A stretch of DNA of 64,000 bases from Lysinibacillus sp. JNUCC-52 (GTDB lineage: Bacteria > Bacillota > Bacilli > Bacillales_A > Planococcaceae). Made by a program: the position numbers and the translations under genes. Positions 25,080 to 34,355 of this stretch are shown in pieces (the stretch's first letter is position 1; every line of letters begins with the position of its first letter). Below the pieces are notes generated by a model that saw only the letters and a list, made by a program, of their open reading frames with translations, ran no database searches and had not been told where the DNA came from. The stretch spans positions 1,922,001 to 1,986,000 of the forward strand of contig NZ_CP065546.1 in NCBI RefSeq assembly GCF_015999545.1. The letters run 5' to 3'.

Positions 25080-26134
25080 TGAAACAATTAAAAACAGTTC
25101 GTTTACTACAAAATAAAATATCCTTTTTATTAGATATAAAAGCTTCTAAAAAACTAACGTTTATTAGCCTCATTGCATTATTGGTTTTTTTCTTTAGTGC
25201 ATCATTTGGAGATTCATTTATAAATCCGATAAAAGTATTGCAAACGATACTCGGACAAGGTTCGGATTTCGATCAATTAATTATTATTGACTTCCGACTG
25301 CCAAGAATTTTTATTGCGGCATTTGCAGGTATGGCGTTAGCCGTTGCGGGTGCTATTTTACAAGGCCTTATTAAAAACCCACTCGCTTCACCAGATATTA
25401 TCGGTATTTCTGCTGGTGGTGGAGCTGCGGTAGTTGGGTTTTTAGCTATTTTTAGCGACTCTAATCATTCATTAACAGTTAGTATTGAATGGCTACCTCT
25501 CGCTGGATTTATCGGAGCTACTGTCGTTGCATTTATTGTGTATATCTTTGCTTGGAAAGATGGTGTGACAGCAACTCGTCTTGTTTTAATTGGTATTGGG
25601 GTTTCAGCTTTTATGCAGGCTATTACGACAATGTTAATGGTAATTGGTCCAATTTATCAAGCTAGTGAAGCCAATAAGTGGATTACAGGAAGCGTCAAAA
25701 GTGCTGATTGGAATCAAGTTCAAATTATAGTTCCGATTATTATCATCCTCCTGCTTCTAACAGTCTTTATTACTCGACAGTTAAATGTGCAAGAATTGGG
25801 TGATGATACAGCTGCTAGTTTAGGTCAAACTGTACAAAAAACTCGTTTTTTCCTATTACTTTTGAGTTCAAGTCTCGTTGCTTGTGCTATTTCATTTGCA
25901 GGCGCTATTGGTTTTGTCGGCTTAATGGCACCACACATTGCAAGACGCATTGTAGGTCCAGCATTCGGTGTATTAATTCCTACATCCGCTGCTATTGGTG
26001 CTTTATTAGTAATGGTTGCAGATATTATTGGACGAACTGCATTTAGTCCTTTAGAAGTGCCAGCAGGAGTATTTACAGCTGCTATTGGTGCCCCTTATTT
26101 CATCTACTTATTATTGCGAAACCCTAGAAAATAA
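25079..26134 (+). CDS. iron-siderophore ABC permease, subunit 2 (FecCD)
   Basis: The 351-aa FecCD permease has an N-terminal cytosolic extension of ~25 residues and the motifs [36 protein letters not shown] and [19 protein letters not shown]. It is translationally coupled to subunit 1 and followed 14 bases later by the ATPase gene. It forms the second half of the membrane pore for ferric siderophore uptake. Confidence 0.9.
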   Translation: MKQLKTVRLLQNKISFLLDIKASKKLTFISLIALLVFFFSASFGDSFINPIKVLQTILGQGSDFDQLIIIDFRLPRIFIAAFAGMALAVAGAILQGLIKNPLASPDIIGISAGGGAAVVGFLAIFSDSNHSLTVSIEWLPLAGFIGATVVAFIVYIFAWKDGVTATRLVLIGIGVSAFMQAITTMLMVIGPIYQASEANKWITGSVKSADWNQVQIIVPIIIILLLLTVFITRQLNVQELGDDTAASLGQTVQKTRFFLLLLSSSLVACAISFAGAIGFVGLMAPHIARRIVGPAFGVLIPTSAAIGALLVMVADIIGRTAFSPLEVPAGVFTAAIGAPYFIYLLLRNPRK

Positions 26135-26148
26135 AGGAGTCAAACTTC

Positions 26149-26943
26149 ATGACTAAAACGTTAGAAACTAAATCACTTACATTAAATTATGGTGATTCCA
26201 ATATTATTGAAGATCTTAATCTATCTATTCCTATGAATGAAATTACTGTGCTAATTGGGGCCAACGGTTGTGGAAAATCGACACTTTTGCGTTCAATTGC
26301 TCGATTATTAAAGCCGAAGCAAGGTACAGTATTATTAGATGGTCAAGATGTTTTTAAGTTATCGACGAAACAAGTAGCTAAAAAGCTTTCCATTCTTCCC
26401 CAATCACCAGTTGCTCCAGAAGGGTTAACAGTGTTACAACTTGTTAAACAAGGCCGTTATCCTCATCAAAGCTGGCGGAAGCAATGGACTGAAGAAGATG
26501 AAGCAATCGTGTTAAACGCCTTAAAAGCGACAGGCGTTGATCAGTTGCAAGATAAACCAGTGGACGAGCTTTCAGGTGGTCAACGTCAACGTGCTTGGAT
26601 TGCTATGACACTAGCTCAAGATACAGATATTATTTTATTAGATGAACCTACAACTTACTTAGATTTAACACATCAAATTGAAATTTTAGACTTACTCTTT
26701 GAGTTAAATAAACAAAATAGAACAATCGTTATGGTTCTACATGATATTAATTTAGCATGTCGATATGCTGATCACATTATTACGGTGCGTGACCGAGGCG
26801 TTTACCAACAAGGAAAACCTGAAGAAATTATGACAACCTCTTTAGTCAAACATGTTTTCGATTTAGAATGTCAGATGACAAATGATCCTATTTATGGAAC
26901 GCCTTTATGTATCCCTTTTGGTAAAGGAAGAGTTATTTCTTAA
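26149..26943 (+). CDS. iron-siderophore ABC ATPase (FecE family)
   Basis: The 264-aa ATPase has Walker [10 protein letters not shown], signature [15 protein letters not shown], Walker B IILLDEP and [23 protein letters not shown] lies upstream of the start. It completes a full importer (binding protein, two permeases, ATPase) under one divergent Fur-controlled region. Similar to YusV, which in B. subtilis serves several siderophore systems. Confidence 0.92.
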   Translation: MTKTLETKSLTLNYGDSNIIEDLNLSIPMNEITVLIGANGCGKSTLLRSIARLLKPKQGTVLLDGQDVFKLSTKQVAKKLSILPQSPVAPEGLTVLQLVKQGRYPHQSWRKQWTEEDEAIVLNALKATGVDQLQDKPVDELSGGQRQRAWIAMTLAQDTDIILLDEPTTYLDLTHQIEILDLLFELNKQNRTIVMVLHDINLACRYADHIITVRDRGVYQQGKPEEIMTTSLVKHVFDLECQMTNDPIYGTPLCIPFGKGRVIS

Positions 26944-26985
26944 AGCTTATATCTAATTATTTTGTTAAAAAACTCTAATTAAAAT

Positions 26986-27026
26986 GCCCCGTAAAGGTTA
27001 GATTTAATGTCTAACTTTTACGGGGC
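26986..27026 (+). terminator. terminator of the siderophore permease operon
   Basis: A 17-bp stem GCCCCGTAAA..TTAGA with its complement (26986-27026) ends the operon ~40 bases past the ATPase stop. The T-run is short (TATTTAC). Confidence 0.75.
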
Positions 27027-27079
27027 TATTTACTTGAAGAATACATTATAAGCAAAATAATTTTCAGCTGGATTTCTTT

Positions 27080-27135
27080 CACGTTACCCTGGCATGTGGT
27101 ATATTTTATTCCCTTTAATGTTACAAAACTCTTAT
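27080..27135 (-). pseudogene. fragment of a thermonuclease-type C-terminal motif
   Basis: The minus strand reads CNIKGNKIYHMPG then a stop, matching the KGNKIYHMPGQRDY motif at the end of the nuclease encoded at 40431-41255. Flanking sequence is not open. DNA similarity is high across ggcatgtggtatattttatt. It is probably the remnant of a second copy. Confidence 0.65.
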
Positions 27136-27200
27136 TGCTACTTGGATCATTTGAGGTTGCAATCGTCTTTTGACAATTAAGAAGAGCAAAGCACTGACCT

Positions 27201-27989
27201 TTAATTACAAGATAATGTCACACTACCGAGCACATCGAAATCTGCTACGACTGTATCCCCTGGCTGAAAAGAAATCGCCTCAGACATCGCACCACTTAAA
27301 ATAATATCGCCTTTTTTAAAGCCTTTTCCTACCTTGGCTAATTCTTTCACTGCCCACACAATGGCAGTAGCAGGATGCCCTAATACAGCCGCGCTTGAGC
27401 CTGTTTGCTCCACAGTGCTGTTTTTACTTAGTACCATGCCGATTTGTCCCAAATCAAGCATATGAGGAGAAACCCACTTACTACCAACAATAAATTTCGC
27501 CGAGGAACAATTATCTGCGATCACATCTGCTAATGTAAAGCGAAAATCTTTATAACGGCTATCTATTACTTCAAGGGCAGGTGCGACATATTTTGTTGCC
27601 TTTACAACATCCGCCTCTGTAACTGCCTCCCCCGCCAAATCCTCACCTAAAAAAAAGGCAATCTCAGGTTCAACTTTTGGATGAATGAGCTGTGAAAATT
27701 CAATCGTTTCCCATTCTAGCGCGAGCATATCACTATGTAAATAGCCATAAATCGCTTCGTTGACTCCCATCATCTGCTGCTTTGCTTTACTCGTTAACCC
27801 TAGCTTTACGCCTACTTGCTTCGTGCCATTCTCCTCTAGCTTGCGCACTAGTAAAGCATCCTGTATCCGATAAGCCTCCTGTATCGTCAACTGTGGGTAG
27901 TCATCTGTCAGCTTGATGACTTCCTTTACATCACGCTCTGCATCATATAAATAATCAACCAATTTTTGCTGATTTATTTGTACCGTCAT
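27201..27989 (-). CDS. 2-oxo-acid decarboxylase/hydratase (likely 4-oxalocrotonate decarboxylase)
   Basis: The 262-aa member of the MhpD/DmpE-DmpH fold has metal-site EPEIAFFLGEDL and a C-terminal KGDIILSGAMSEAI loop. It is paralogous to 29948-30730. Gene order on the transcript (29948, AcDH, aldolase, this gene) equals dmpE-F-G-H, so I infer this is the DmpH-type decarboxylase turning 4-oxalocrotonate into 2-hydroxypenta-2,4-dienoate. The ATG at 27989 was chosen because GAGGTG lies 5 bases upstream; it follows the aldolase stop (TGA) within a few bases. Last gene of the kynurenine operon. Confidence 0.8.
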   Translation of the reverse strand: MTVQINQQKLVDYLYDAERDVKEVIKLTDDYPQLTIQEAYRIQDALLVRKLEENGTKQVGVKLGLTSKAKQQMMGVNEAIYGYLHSDMLALEWETIEFSQLIHPKVEPEIAFFLGEDLAGEAVTEADVVKATKYVAPALEVIDSRYKDFRFTLADVIADNCSSAKFIVGSKWVSPHMLDLGQIGMVLSKNSTVEQTGSSAAVLGHPATAIVWAVKELAKVGKGFKKGDIILSGAMSEAISFQPGDTVVADFDVLGSVTLSCN

Positions 27990-27991
27990 TT

Positions 27992-29020
27992 TCACACCTC
28001 AATTTCCCTTTTTTTAGCGAGCTCAGCAGCGACATCGATAATCATATCCTCCTGGCCACCTACTACTTTTTGTTTACCTAATTCAATCAGTATATCGCGT
28101 GGATCAAGACCAAATTTCTTCCCCGCACGCTCTGCATGAAGCAGGAAGCTTGAATACACCCCTGCATACCCTAATGCTAAGCTCCCCTTTCGAATTTCCT
28201 GCGAGCCTGGCAAGAGAGGGCCTACAATATTTTCTGCGACATCCATCATTTTATATAAATCAATACTTACATCTATTCCCATGCGGTCTAGCACAGCTAA
28301 TAGCACTTCTGTTTGCGTATTTCCTGCACCTGCTCCTAAACAGCGCACACTCCCGTCAATCCGTGTCGCTCCTTCCTCTATAGCAACGACCGTGTTCGCC
28401 ACTGCCAAAGATAAATTGTTATGAGCGTGGAATCCTACTTCTATTTGCAACGATTGTCGTAAAGCGCGCACACGCTCACGCACCTCATGCGGCAGCAATG
28501 CGCCAGCAGAATCTGTTATATAAACCGCTTCAGCACCGTAGCTTTCCATTTTCTTCGCTTGCTCCACTAACTTTTCCACAGGTGCAGAATGAGCCATCAT
28601 TAAAAAGCCTACTGTCTCCATCCCTAGCTCGCGTGCCTTGCTCATATGTTGTGCTGACACATCCGCTTCTGTTACATGTGTAGCCACACGCACTAAGCGA
28701 GCACCTAAATCATTTGCCTGCTTCAATTCGTGTACAGTACCAATGCCTGGTATTAACAGCACAGCAACTTTTGACTTGGTACATGCAGCAACAGCTGCTT
28801 CAATGAGCTTCATCTCATTAACGAGCGATTTGCCATACTGAAAAGTGGAGCCTCCAAGGCCATCTCCGTGACTTACTTCTATATAATGCATGCCTGCATC
28901 ATCTAATCCTCTTACAACATCTCGTACTTGCTGCTCTGTAAATTGATGTGCCACGACATGACTGCCATCTCGGAGGCACACTTCTGTTAATCGAATGGGT
29001 TTATTAACTTGCAAATTCAT
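27992..29020 (-). CDS. 4-hydroxy-2-oxovalerate aldolase (DmpG type)
   Basis: The 342-aa pyruvate aldolase of the HMGL-like TIM-barrel family shows CLRDGSHVVAHQF (metal-binding Asp), EVSHGDGLGG, FLMMAHSA, YITDSAGA and metal-ligand GFHAHNNLSLA. It splits 4-hydroxy-2-oxovalerate to pyruvate and acetaldehyde, channelling the aldehyde to the dehydrogenase encoded just upstream. AAAGGGGGC precedes the ATG. Length matches DmpG (~345). Confidence 0.95.
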   Translation of the reverse strand: MNLQVNKPIRLTEVCLRDGSHVVAHQFTEQQVRDVVRGLDDAGMHYIEVSHGDGLGGSTFQYGKSLVNEMKLIEAAVAACTKSKVAVLLIPGIGTVHELKQANDLGARLVRVATHVTEADVSAQHMSKARELGMETVGFLMMAHSAPVEKLVEQAKKMESYGAEAVYITDSAGALLPHEVRERVRALRQSLQIEVGFHAHNNLSLAVANTVVAIEEGATRIDGSVRCLGAGAGNTQTEVLLAVLDRMGIDVSIDLYKMMDVAENIVGPLLPGSQEIRKGSLALGYAGVYSSFLLHAERAGKKFGLDPRDILIELGKQKVVGGQEDMIIDVAAELAKKREIEV

Positions 29021-29037
29021 GTATTCTGCCCCCTTTC

Positions 29038-29928
29038 TTAATGCGTCTCTAATGTCGTTCTTTCTAACATGGCCCGCGCAAAATCTTCCGCAACACGTGT
29101 TGCAGCAGCTGTCATAATATCTAAATTCCCTGCATACGGAGGGAAATAATCTCCAGCACCTTCTACTTCTATAAAGATTGTTACACGGTTGCCATCAAAT
29201 AATGGCTCCTGTCTGAGACGATAGCCTGGCACATATGCCTTCACTTTCTCTACCATTGTATAAATAGAATCACGAATTGCCTCTTCTTTCATATTTTTCA
29301 CTTCACAATAAATCGTGTCTCGCATAAGGATAGGTGGGTCTGCAGGGTTTAAAATAATGAGCGCTTTTCCAGTATTTGCTCCACCTACTTCTTCGATTCC
29401 ACGGCGCGTCGTAATTGTAAACTCGTCAATATTTTCCCTCGTCCCTGGTCCTGCACTTAAGCTTGAAATAGTCGCCACAATTTCCCCATATAGTACATCT
29501 GCAACTTGGTTGACCGCATAGACGATCGGAATCGTCGCCTGGCCACCACACGTAATCATATTGACATTGTGTAAATCGAGTAAGTTTTCCGTAGTCCCCA
29601 CTGCTGGACAAAAGAACGGTCCTCTTGCTGCTGGGGTTAAATCAATCGCTAAAATCCCTAGCTCCTTCAATACTTTCGCATGGCGTACGTGAGCTTTCGC
29701 TGATGTGGCGTCAAACACGATAGCCGCCAGGTTAGGATTGGTAATGATAGCTTCGATGCCATTTGAATATGTCGCATACCCTTTCTCTGCGGCACGCTTC
29801 AAACCTTCTGATTGTGAATCTATCCCAATCATCGCCACCACTTCAATCACTTCACTGCGCTCTAATTTATAAAGCAAATCAGTGCCTATGTTTCCTGTGC
29901 CCAGTATAGCTGCTTTGATTTTGCCCAT
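29038..29928 (-). CDS. acetaldehyde dehydrogenase, acetylating (DmpF type)
   Basis: The product has 296 aa; the ATG at 29928 is chosen for AAAGGAGAAGG. Rossmann segment [16 protein letters not shown], active-site Cys in [16 protein letters not shown], and [20 protein letters not shown] are diagnostic. It converts acetaldehyde, NAD and CoA to acetyl-CoA, in complex with the adjacent aldolase. Spacing to the aldolase gene is 17 bases. Confidence 0.95.
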   Translation of the reverse strand: MGKIKAAILGTGNIGTDLLYKLERSEVIEVVAMIGIDSQSEGLKRAAEKGYATYSNGIEAIITNPNLAAIVFDATSAKAHVRHAKVLKELGILAIDLTPAARGPFFCPAVGTTENLLDLHNVNMITCGGQATIPIVYAVNQVADVLYGEIVATISSLSAGPGTRENIDEFTITTRRGIEEVGGANTGKALIILNPADPPILMRDTIYCEVKNMKEEAIRDSIYTMVEKVKAYVPGYRLRQEPLFDGNRVTIFIEVEGAGDYFPPYAGNLDIMTAAATRVAEDFARAMLERTTLETH

Positions 29929-29947
29929 ATCCTTCTCTCCTTTCACA

Positions 29948-30730
29948 TTATTCAAAGTGAACTGTTACTGATCCGATGCCTCCAAATTTCGCTTCAATCC
30001 TATCCCCAACATTTACTACAACTGCCGCAGATAAAGCGCCAGGTAAAATAAGCTCGCCTTTTTTAAGTGTAATGCCAAACTCATGTAATTTATTTGCCAA
30101 CCAAGCAATAGCGTGTGCAGGGTGTCCCAGTGCAGCAGCCCCTGCCCCTGTCGCGAGTAGCTCTCCATTTTTGTAAAGTGCCATGCTTGCTGTCCGTAAA
30201 TCAACTTCATTTACCTTCGCCTTTTCATGTCCGACGATGACCTTTGCAGACGAGCCATTATCAGCTACTGTATCAATTAATTTAATGCGCCACTCCTCTA
30301 CTCTGCTATCAATTACTTCAATTGTCGGCACGATATAGTCAGTAGCCATCATGACATCGAGAAAGGTTACATTCGGTCCTACTAAATCCTCTCCAAGTAC
30401 GAAACCAATTTCCGCCTCAATTTTTGGGGAAAGCATGCTAGACACTTTTATAATAGCTTCATTTCCAAACACCATATCATCTAATATATGACCATAATCT
30501 GGCTCGTCCACATGGAGCATTTTTTGCATAGCTACACTTGTTAAACCAACCTTTTTACCAACGACGTGTCGACCTTCATCCAGCTTCATTTTTACTGTTT
30601 CAAGCTGTATTTCATAAGCATCCTTTATGCTTAAACTTGCATCCGACTCTGTTAAAGGAACGATGCTTTGCATTGTTTTTTCAGCTGTTAGTAATTGTGT
30701 GGCATAATGCTTAATTTTCTCTGACACCAC
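29948..30730 (-). CDS. 2-keto-4-pentenoate hydratase (likely DmpE type)
   Basis: A ~260-aa MhpD-family protein with [12 protein letters not shown] metal motif, [13 protein letters not shown] and [14 protein letters not shown]. Position before the acetaldehyde dehydrogenase gene matches dmpE, so hydration of 2-hydroxypenta-2,4-dienoate is inferred. An alternative decarboxylase role cannot be excluded, as the paralogue at 27201-27989 has the same motifs. The start is a GTG at 30730 or 30727 after AAGGAGA; the upstream ATG at 30757 precedes this ribosome site and is unlikely. Confidence 0.8.
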   Translation of the reverse strand: MVSEKIKHYATQLLTAEKTMQSIVPLTESDASLSIKDAYEIQLETVKMKLDEGRHVVGKKVGLTSVAMQKMLHVDEPDYGHILDDMVFGNEAIIKVSSMLSPKIEAEIGFVLGEDLVGPNVTFLDVMMATDYIVPTIEVIDSRVEEWRIKLIDTVADNGSSAKVIVGHEKAKVNEVDLRTASMALYKNGELLATGAGAAALGHPAHAIAWLANKLHEFGITLKKGELILPGALSAAVVVNVGDRIEAKFGGIGSVTVHFE

Positions 30731-30750
30731 ATTCACTCTCCTTAGTAAAA

Positions 30751-30785
30751 CAAACAAAAGCGGTTGCTATACCAACTTTTGTTTG
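30751..30785 (-). other. intra-operon hairpin before the dmpEFGH-like genes
   Basis: CAAACAAAAG / CTTTTGTTTG with inner GTTG/CAAC (30751-30785) lies in the 67-bp gap after the aldehyde dehydrogenase gene, followed on the minus strand by TTTTACT. It may cause partial termination or stabilise the upstream mRNA. Confidence 0.6.
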
Positions 30786-30797
30786 TTTATTCATTCC

Positions 30798-32267
30798 TTA
30801 TTTTTTCACGGTAATTGTTTTTGTTTCACTATAGAACTCAAAGCTATGACGACCGCCTTCGCGCCCAATACCACTAGCTTTCGCTCCACCAAATGGAGTT
30901 CTTAAATCCCGCACATACCAGCAATTCACCCATAATAAGCCCGCATGAATTTGGGCTGTCACACGCTGTCCTCTCCGTAAATCATTCGTCCATACTACCC
31001 CTGCCAATCCATAAATAGAATCGTTCGCTATCTGAATAGCTTCTTCTTCTGTTTTAAATGGAATAATGACAGGGACAGGACCAAATATTTCCTCTTGAGC
31101 AACGCGCATATGATTATTGACATCGTACAAAACAGTCGGCTCATAGAAGTTCCCTTCAGGTAATGTAGCGACAGCCTTACCACCGTAAGCTAGTTTCGCC
31201 CCTTCAGCTAGACCAATTTTCACATACTCATCTACAAGCTTTAAATGCCCCTTCGAAACTAAAGCACCCATATCTGTTGTCATATCGAGGGGGTTTCCGA
31301 CTTTAATTTGTTTCACAGCTGCCACGAATTTATCTAAAAATTGATCATAAATACTTTCCTGCACTAAAATTCGGGAGCCTGCTAAGCAAATTTCTCCTTG
31401 ATTGCGATAAATGGCTTCGATTGACCCTGATACTGCTTCTTCTAAATCAGCATCTTCAAACACAATATTAGCTGATTTGCCACCAAGCTCTAACGAAACT
31501 GGGATTAAATTTTGAGCAGCATTACGCATAACCGTTTTTCCTGTATTTGATTCACCCACGAAGGAGATTCTCTTCACAGCAGGGTTTGTCGCCATTTCTG
31601 TTCCAACAATACCGCCTGGACCTGTCAAAATATTTAGCACCCCTGGAGGTAATCCCGCCTCATTCGCTATTTCTCCAAGCATGATGGCACTTAGCGGTGT
31701 ATAAGAAGCAGGCTTGATGACAACGGTATTACCTACAGCAAGAGCAGCAGATGCCTTCCACGTCATTTGCATAAACGGCAAGTTCCACGGAATAATTAAG
31801 CTTGTCACACCGACTGGGGCATACTGCACATATGAGTAATGCTTGCTTTGATCATAATGCTCGTGCGTCATATATTTCGCCATCTCCGCGAAGAAACGGA
31901 AGTTAGCAGCCGCTCGAGGTATATCAAATTCTAGACTCTCCCGTATTGGCTTACCTACGTCTAACGTTTCGACATAGGCAAGTTTTTCAACATTCTTCAT
32001 TATTAAATCAGCCATTTTGCATAAAATGCGGGAGCGTTCCTCAACAGGCATCTTGCTCCATACACCACTAGCAAATGTTTTATGTGCAACTTCTATTGCG
32101 CGCTTTGCATCTTCTTGTCCGCCATTTGCTACTGATGCTAATATTTCATTTGTAGCGGGATTAATCGTATCGAAAGTTTCACCTGATAAGGCTTCTACAT
32201 AATGGCCACCAATGAATAGTTTGGCATCTTTTAAATATTTTCCTTCGATTACTTTTTCATTAATCAA
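30798..32267 (-). CDS. 2-aminomuconate-6-semialdehyde dehydrogenase (ALDH family)
   Basis: The ~489-aa NAD-dependent aldehyde dehydrogenase shows IIPWNLPFMQMTWK, VSLELGGKSANIVF (general-base Glu) and GEICLAGSRI (catalytic Cys). The RidA-type deaminase and decarboxylase genes just upstream identify 2-aminomuconate semialdehyde as the probable substrate, giving 2-aminomuconate. I prefer the TTG at 32267 (AGGAGG 7 bases upstream) over a GTG at 32273 that sits only two bases from the ribosome site. Confidence 0.88.
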   Translation of the reverse strand: MINEKVIEGKYLKDAKLFIGGHYVEALSGETFDTINPATNEILASVANGGQEDAKRAIEVAHKTFASGVWSKMPVEERSRILCKMADLIMKNVEKLAYVETLDVGKPIRESLEFDIPRAAANFRFFAEMAKYMTHEHYDQSKHYSYVQYAPVGVTSLIIPWNLPFMQMTWKASAALAVGNTVVIKPASYTPLSAIMLGEIANEAGLPPGVLNILTGPGGIVGTEMATNPAVKRISFVGESNTGKTVMRNAAQNLIPVSLELGGKSANIVFEDADLEEAVSGSIEAIYRNQGEICLAGSRILVQESIYDQFLDKFVAAVKQIKVGNPLDMTTDMGALVSKGHLKLVDEYVKIGLAEGAKLAYGGKAVATLPEGNFYEPTVLYDVNNHMRVAQEEIFGPVPVIIPFKTEEEAIQIANDSIYGLAGVVWTNDLRRGQRVTAQIHAGLLWVNCWYVRDLRTPFGGAKASGIGREGGRHSFEFYSETKTITVKK

Positions 32268-32278
32268 TGCCACTCCTC

Positions 32279-32725
32279 CTATTCTTCGATTTCAATAATC
32301 ATCTCTATTTCGATTGCTGTATTATTAGGTAATTGAGCCATACCAACAGCAGAGCGCCCGTGCTTACCCTTCTCTCCGAAAACCTTCCCAATTAAATCTG
32401 AGGCTCCATTCATTACTTTAGGCTGCTCAATGAAATCCTCCGTGCAATTTACCATCCCTAATACTTTGACAAATTGCTTCACTTTACTTAATTCGCCTAT
32501 TTCATGTTTCACTACACTGAGTAGGTTAAGCATCGATTGCTGTGCTGCTAAATAACCTTCTTCTGTCGTCAAATCTCTCCCTAGCTTACCGTGGTACTGA
32601 TCCACACCCTGTCCTGCGGTAAATAAAAGATTGCCTGTCCTTACACAACCTACATAGTCTCCCCAAGCAGGACGTAAAGGTGGTAATTCAAGTCCTAACT
32701 GTGCAAGTCTTTCCTCTGGTGTCAT
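32279..32725 (-). CDS. RidA-family 2-aminomuconate deaminase
   Basis: The 148-aa YjgF/RidA-fold protein shows GRSAVGMAQLPNNTAIEIEM, retaining the Rid active-site Arg. In 3-hydroxyanthranilate pathways a RidA-like enzyme (AmnD/NbaF) deaminates 2-aminomuconate to 4-oxalocrotonate. Its placement between the ACMS decarboxylase and semialdehyde dehydrogenase genes supports that role. The start overlaps the preceding stop (ATGA). Confidence 0.88.
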   Translation of the reverse strand: MTPEERLAQLGLELPPLRPAWGDYVGCVRTGNLLFTAGQGVDQYHGKLGRDLTTEEGYLAAQQSMLNLLSVVKHEIGELSKVKQFVKVLGMVNCTEDFIEQPKVMNGASDLIGKVFGEKGKHGRSAVGMAQLPNNTAIEIEMIIEIEE

Positions 32726-33738
32726 GATTCGATCTCTTCCTTTATCTCGATATTTAAAAAGGCTAGGGCATTTCTTCCTAAAATATCCCTTCTTTGTTCT
32801 TCTGAAAGATGAAGTGTCTCATCCACTATCTTCCCTGGTGGGATTTCCCTTAATAAGAAGGGATAGTCTGAGCCCATCACAATTTTGTCTGCTCCAAATC
32901 GATCGATTAAATATTGAAGATTTAGCGGATCATAATTTAAAGAATCAAAATAGAAATTTTTCGCATAATAGCTCGGTGGTTTACTCGTTAAGCGTAGATG
33001 CGGCCATACTTTCCACCCTTGATCTAAGCGAGGTAAAATATAAGGAAAAGAGCCGCCACCGTGTGCAAAACACACTTTAAGTTTTGGGAATTTTTCGATA
33101 ACTCCACCGTTAATAAGACTAGCAGCAGCAAGCGCAGTTTCACTTGGCATTCCTACCGTGTACATAAAATTATGACGTGGCATTCGGTCCTTCCCAAGCG
33201 TTTCCCACGGGTGAATAAATAAAGGAACTTGCCATTTCTCCGCCATTTCGAAAAATGCTGTAAAAGCTGGGTCGTCTAAATTTTTGCCGTTTATATTCGT
33301 CCCGATTTCGATGCCTTTAAGCCCTAGCTCATGTATGCAACGATCCATTTCACGAATAGCTACCTCTACATCTTGGAGTGGCACTGTGCCAAGACCGATA
33401 AATCGCTTCGGATATTGCTTCACCGTATTCGCAATAAAGTCGTTTTGAATACGAGCCATTTCCTCTGCCGCATGTGGCTCAGCCCAATAGGAAAACGTCA
33501 CAGGAATCGGGGACAATACTTGTATATCCACCCCTTCAGCATCCATATCCTGTATGCGTTTTTCTGGGCTCCATACTTGGTCTGTCACTTCTCTAAACAC
33601 TTTTCCTGCCACCATAATATTCGCACCACATGTACATGTTTTTTCTAATGTTGGCCAGCGCTCTCCGCCAAACTTCTCCACAAAGTTAGGAATATCCTCT
33701 GGAATAATATGCGTATGGAAATCTACTCGCATTGCCAT
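32722..33738 (-). CDS. 2-amino-3-carboxymuconate-6-semialdehyde decarboxylase (ACMSD)
   Basis: The 338-aa amidohydrolase-fold decarboxylase shows the zinc HxH motif VDFHTHIIPED at the N-terminus, PLFIHPWETLG, CFAHGGGSFPYILPRLDQG and GSDYPFL. ACMSD removes the carboxylate from ACMS before it cyclises to quinolinate, sending flux to catabolism. The gene overlaps the 3-hydroxyanthranilate dioxygenase gene by 16 bases, consistent with coupled expression of an unstable intermediate's producer and consumer. Confidence 0.93.
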   Translation of the reverse strand: MAMRVDFHTHIIPEDIPNFVEKFGGERWPTLEKTCTCGANIMVAGKVFREVTDQVWSPEKRIQDMDAEGVDIQVLSPIPVTFSYWAEPHAAEEMARIQNDFIANTVKQYPKRFIGLGTVPLQDVEVAIREMDRCIHELGLKGIEIGTNINGKNLDDPAFTAFFEMAEKWQVPLFIHPWETLGKDRMPRHNFMYTVGMPSETALAAASLINGGVIEKFPKLKVCFAHGGGSFPYILPRLDQGWKVWPHLRLTSKPPSYYAKNFYFDSLNYDPLNLQYLIDRFGADKIVMGSDYPFLLREIPPGKIVDETLHLSEEQRRDILGRNALAFLNIEIKEEIES

Positions 33739-34256
33739 AAACTCACTTCTTCAGACATTACATGACCGCAATTTTTACATGTGCGCAGCTCTAAACTACC
33801 ATTGAATTCTTCAATTGCACCTTTCACTTGTGTTTCGATATCTGTTAATTGCACTGTTTTTTTGTGCATTTGTTGATCACAGTTTTCACAGAACCATACG
33901 AAGTCCTCTAGCTCTCCCTCTGCTCGCTTCCTTTCTACGACAAGTCCATATGTGTCAGCAATTCGATGAGGAGAGTGCGGCACATTGGCTGGTAGCATGA
34001 ACACTTCCCCTTCTTTAATTGTAATCACTTCACGCTTTCCTTCATTAATTACCTCAACGAAGCAATCGCCTTTAATTTGATAAAAGAACTCATCAGATGG
34101 ATCGACATGGAAATCACGACGGCGATTAGGTCCGCCCAAAATCATACAAATAAACTCCGAATCCTCCCATAGCACTTTATTGTTAACAGGTGGCTTTAAA
34201 GAATGCTTATTTTCTTCGATCCATTTTAATAGATTAAATGCTTGTAATGTTGCCAT
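33723..34256 (-). CDS. 3-hydroxyanthranilate 3,4-dioxygenase
   Basis: The 177-aa cupin dioxygenase has iron ligands in RRDFHVDPSDEFFYQ (His and Glu) and NVPHSPHR (His). The bacterial-type C-terminal rubredoxin-like iron site is present as two CxxC pairs (FCENC and TCKNC). It opens the ring of 3-hydroxyanthranilate to ACMS. AGAGGAG precedes the ATG. It follows the permease gene by 99 bases. Confidence 0.95.
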   Translation of the reverse strand: MATLQAFNLLKWIEENKHSLKPPVNNKVLWEDSEFICMILGGPNRRRDFHVDPSDEFFYQIKGDCFVEVINEGKREVITIKEGEVFMLPANVPHSPHRIADTYGLVVERKRAEGELEDFVWFCENCDQQMHKKTVQLTDIETQVKGAIEEFNGSLELRTCKNCGHVMSEEVSLWQCE

Positions 34257-34355
34257 ACGAAAACCACTCCTCTAAAATTTTATATTTATGTTTTTTTATG
34301 GATTTTAAAACCGTGCTGAAATGGCTTACCGACTGCATACCATGATTGCCTACAG

